DNA of 8,046 bases, taken from contig DVOV01000128.1 of assembly GCA_018713375.1 (NCBI GenBank), forward strand, positions 1 to 8,046, read 5' to 3'. Positions 5,858 to 8,046 of the stretch are shown here, piece after piece. The translations under genes and the position numbers were made by a program. Position 1 is the first letter of the stretch. Each line of letters opens with the position of its first letter. This stretch comes from Candidatus Scatomorpha stercorigallinarum. GTDB lineage: Bacteria > Bacillota_A > Clostridia > Oscillospirales > Oscillospiraceae. The notes under the pieces are model-generated. The model saw only the letters and a list, made by a program, of their open reading frames with translations, was not told where the DNA came from and ran no database searches.

Positions 5858-6970
5858 ATGCTGCCGGAGATAAGCTCGGCGATGCTGGTGGTGACGCACC
5901 GCTGCAACCTGGAGTGCCGCTACTGCTTCGTGAAGCAGAAAAACGAGGACATGGACCTGGCCACGGCGAGGGAGGCCGCGCGCTTCCTCGCCGGCAACGC
6001 GCGCCGGGCGGGGACGGCGCCGGCCATCAACTTCTTCGGCGGCGAGCCGATGCTGCGCTGGGAGGGGCTGCTGCGGCCGCTGGCGCGGGAGATACGCGCG
6101 GAGGGGCGGCCGTTCCGCCTTTCCGTGACGACGAACGGCACGCTTTTGACGGAGGAGAGGATGGAGGAGATGCACCGGCTGGGATTTGGCCTGCTGCTCT
6201 CGATGGACGGCGCGCAGGGCGTGCAGGATGCGAACCGGCCCTTCCACGGCGGGGGCGGGAGCTTTGAGCGATTGGAGCGCGTTATCCCCGGGGCGCTGCG
6301 GCGCTGGCCGGGCGTGACGCTGAGGATGACGGCCGCGCCCTGGAGCTGCGGCGGGCTGTTTGAGAGCATACGCTGGGCGGAGGGCATGGGCTTCCGGAGC
6401 TTTTTCGTGATACCGGACGTGTTTTCCCGCTGGGACGGCGGCAGCTGGGGCGCGCTGGAGCGGGAAGTGATGAGATACGCCGGATATGTGCGCTCACGGC
6501 GGGAAGCCGGGCGAGCCTACATACGCTTTTCCGCCCTTGAGGGGGCGCTGGACGACGCGGACAAGCTGCGCACGGCCGAAGGGCGGGCCAGCCTGGCCGC
6601 GCGCGGCCGGGCCGAGAACAAGTGCGGCCTGGGGGCCGGGAGGTTCGCCTCCATCGCGCCGGACGGGGGGATCTACGCCTGCCAGGAGCTGTGCTCGAAC
6701 GCGGGGCCGGAGAGCCCGTTTTATATCGGCTCGCTGGCCGGGGGCGTCAGCGAGGAGAGGCGGCGCGCGCTGATGGCGGAGTATTTCAGCGAGCGGCCGC
6801 GTGGGGAGGCCGGCTGCGGCGGCTGCCCCTATGAGGGCGCCTGCGACGGCGGCTGCGCGGCCAACAACTACTTCGCCGCCGGGCGCGTGAACATCCTGCC
6901 GGCGGCCTACTGCCGCTGGAAGCGGCTGCTGCTGCGCGCGGCGGAGAGGATAAAGGAGGGAGAGGGATGA
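5858..6970 (+). CDS. Radical SAM/SPASM enzyme, putative peptide maturase
   Basis: A 370-residue cytoplasmic iron-sulphur enzyme. The radical SAM cluster motif is C16-x3-C20-x2-C23 (THRCNLECRYCF), followed by the SAM-binding FFGGEPML (59-66), TTNGTLL (91-97) and LLLSMDG (112-118). The C-terminal SPASM domain is complete: C256-x13-G-x4-C275, then C320-x2-C323-x5-C329-x3-C333 and C352, giving ligands for two auxiliary clusters, with C279 extra. SPASM enzymes include maturases that build thioether or other links on cysteines of RiPP peptides. There is no room before C16 for an N-terminal RiPP recognition domain of the kind found in several such maturases. It starts 13 bases after the preceding stop with a GGGGGAGGG site, and overlaps the Cys-rich gene by four bases (ATGA), which argues that the two products work together. 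An anaerobic sulphatase maturase is less likely, as no sulphatase is present. The exact chemistry is unknown. Confidence 0.93.
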   Translation: MLPEISSAMLVVTHRCNLECRYCFVKQKNEDMDLATAREAARFLAGNARRAGTAPAINFFGGEPMLRWEGLLRPLAREIRAEGRPFRLSVTTNGTLLTEERMEEMHRLGFGLLLSMDGAQGVQDANRPFHGGGGSFERLERVIPGALRRWPGVTLRMTAAPWSCGGLFESIRWAEGMGFRSFFVIPDVFSRWDGGSWGALEREVMRYAGYVRSRREAGRAYIRFSALEGALDDADKLRTAEGRASLAARGRAENKCGLGAGRFASIAPDGGIYACQELCSNAGPESPFYIGSLAGGVSEERRRALMAEYFSERPRGEAGCGGCPYEGACDGGCAANNYFAAGRVNILPAAYCRWKRLLLRAAERIKEGEG

Positions 6971-7128
6971 ACGAATGCGGCGCCTCCTGCGAGGTGTTCT
7001 GCCAGAGCTGCGAGGGCGCGGGCTGCATGAGCTGCCAGAGCACCTGCCAGGGCCTTTGCGAGGGCTGCCAGGGCACGGGCGGCTGCCAGACGGCCTGCGA
7101 AGCGTGCATGGGCTGCGAGTCCGCCTGC
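6967..7128 (+). other. Cys-rich N-terminal segment, candidate radical SAM substrate
   Basis: Residues 1-54 of the large ORF. Cysteines are at 4, 8, 12, 15, 20, 23, 27, 31, 34, 40, 44, 47, 50 and 54. Thirteen of the 14 are followed directly by Glu, Gln or Met, and spacing is mostly three or four residues, so in a helix they would line one face. The other residues are small or polar (Gly, Ser, Ala, Thr) with almost no basic ones. The last four cysteines fit CxxCxxCxxxC, the ferredoxin-type ligand pattern. The density resembles Cys-rich RiPP precursors paired with SPASM enzymes (SCIFF, ranthipeptide and CXXX-repeat types). The assignment to any one of these is open. Confidence 0.75.
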
Positions 7129-8046
7129 GAGAGCTATGGGCAGAGCGCGGACGTATACGAGTGGGAATTCAACCCGGTGGAGGTGAAGTCCAACGCCACA
7201 GACCGCGTGGTGCGCGGGCTCTGGGCCGGGGCCGTGGGCGGGGAGGAGGTGCTCTGCGCCGCCTGCAACGGCTATCTCTGGCAGCTGACGCTCGCCGCGG
7301 ACGGGAGCTGGAGCAAGACCTCCTGCGGGGCCGTCGATACCGCCGGCGACGTCTGCATGTTCGGCTTCGACGGGAAGCTGTATCTGCTCAACGGCTCGGA
7401 GTACAACGTATGGGACGGCGTTTCGCTGGAAAACGTGGGCGGCTACCGGCCGATGGTGGCCGTGGCCGCGCCGCCCTCCGGCGGGGGGACGGCGCTGGAG
7501 GGCATAAACAAGCTCTGCGCCGCCCGGCGCATGAGGTTTTCCCCCGACGGGGAGGCGAAGAGCTTCGTGCTGCCGGAGCGGGACATCGCCAGCGTCGATT
7601 ATGTGCGCGACGTGGCCACGGGCGCGGCGCTGAGCGGCTGGTCGGCGGACACGGACGCCGGGCGCGTCATCTTTGAGAGCGCGCCGGCGGAGGGGGTGAA
7701 CAGCGTGGAGGTCGGCTGGACGGCCTCCGCCTCCTCGGCCGCGGAGGTGCGCGCGATGCGCTTCGCCGAGCTCTATAACGGCGCGCAGGACACGCGCGTT
7801 TTCCTCTATGGCGACGGGAGCAACGCGGCGATCTACAGCGGCATCGACTTTGACGGGCAGCCGCGGGCGGACTATTTCCCCGAGCTGAACGTGGCGCACG
7901 TGGGCGAGGCCAACGCGCCGCTGACGGCGATGATACGCCACTACGACCGGCTGCTGGCCTTCAAGCCCGGCAGCGCCTGGAGCATCGGCTACAGCGCCAT
8001 CACGCTCGCCTACGGCGGCGTGACGGCGGGGTTCTGCACCACGCCG
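6967..8046 (+). CDS. Cys-rich domain fused to the body of a phage virion protein (partial, runs off the right edge)
   Basis: Open for 360 codons to the window edge, starting at the ATG that overlaps the radical SAM stop. An ideal AGGAGG (6954-6959) lies seven bases upstream. Residues 1-54 hold 14 cysteines; 57-65 are a linker. From EWEFNPVEVKSNATDR (65-80) onward the protein becomes an ordinary beta-rich phage structural protein, with VRGLWAG (82-88), FDGKLYLLNGSEYNVWDG, RFAELYNG, VFLYGDG and a repetitive strand pattern suggesting a propeller-like or nozzle-like body. I infer that it continues the protein begun at 5416-5844. The Cys-rich front is the likely substrate of the adjoining radical SAM enzyme, here as a fusion and not a free small peptide. 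Alternatively the cysteines bind metal or iron-sulphur clusters. The reading frame is secure, the virion-protein call is good, and the modification is a hypothesis. Confidence 0.85.
   Translation, partial: MNECGASCEVFCQSCEGAGCMSCQSTCQGLCEGCQGTGGCQTACEACMGCESACESYGQSADVYEWEFNPVEVKSNATDRVVRGLWAGAVGGEEVLCAACNGYLWQLTLAADGSWSKTSCGAVDTAGDVCMFGFDGKLYLLNGSEYNVWDGVSLENVGGYRPMVAVAAPPSGGGTALEGINKLCAARRMRFSPDGEAKSFVLPERDIASVDYVRDVATGAALSGWSADTDAGRVIFESAPAEGVNSVEVGWTASASSAAEVRAMRFAELYNGAQDTRVFLYGDGSNAAIYSGIDFDGQPRADYFPELNVAHVGEANAPLTAMIRHYDRLLAFKPGSAWSIGYSAITLAYGGVTAGFCTTP

Noticed and set aside
5843..6969. Direct repeats of G-rich sequence at both ends of the radical SAM gene as excision sites
   Set aside because: The similarity is explained by purine-rich ribosome binding sites before each ATG and is too short to support a recombination site.
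6975..7676. A 233-codon + strand frame just after the radical SAM gene
   Set aside because: Out of frame with the ORF from 6967, which has an ideal ribosome binding site, recognisable phage protein sequence and stays open to the window edge.

Overview
The window is a piece of a tailed-phage genome or prophage from a GC-rich Firmicute, most likely a gut member of the Clostridia. The grounds are established family knowledge: strong AGGAGG-type ribosome binding sites, TTG and GTG starts, a GH25 endolysin with a short SLH-like tail, a phiLC3-type holin, and phage fibre proteins of a kind common in Clostridia. All supported genes are on the + strand, tightly packed and mostly overlapping or abutting. 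Coding is strongly biased to G/C at third positions, but ATA (Ile) and AGG (Arg) codons are common throughout.

Layout. Bases 1-219 hold a conserved-looking hairpin element (about 89-139), a good sigma-70-type promoter (152-180) and a short leader. An overlapping block follows: small terminase-like protein (220-540), large terminase (537-1922), a small conserved-type phage protein (1913-2239), a short fibre-like protein with two collagen-like patches (2241-2792), and a fibre/adhesin-like protein with seven 24-residue BspA-type repeats (2792-4042). Bases 4043-4361 are non-coding. They carry two near-identical 52-bp palindromic repeats and a second copy of the hairpin element. The lysis pair comes next: GH25 muramidase (4362-5138) and holin (5139-5405). 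No portal, capsid or scaffold gene lies between terminase and lysis genes.

The most notable part is 5416-8046. A 142-residue protein (5416-5844) looks like the N-terminal end of a virion protein with a podoviral tail-nozzle-like signature. It is followed by a complete radical SAM/SPASM enzyme (5858-6970). That gene overlaps by 4 bases (ATGA) a large ORF (6967 to the window edge) whose first 54 residues contain 14 cysteines and whose remainder looks like the body of the same type of virion protein. My reading is that one phage structural gene is split by a cassette made of a peptide-maturase-type radical SAM gene and a Cys-rich segment, with the Cys-rich segment fused to the downstream half. 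If correct, a RiPP-like cysteine modification (for example thioether links) would be installed on a phage particle protein. The genes, motifs and overlaps are seen directly. The split-gene reading and the modification are inference.
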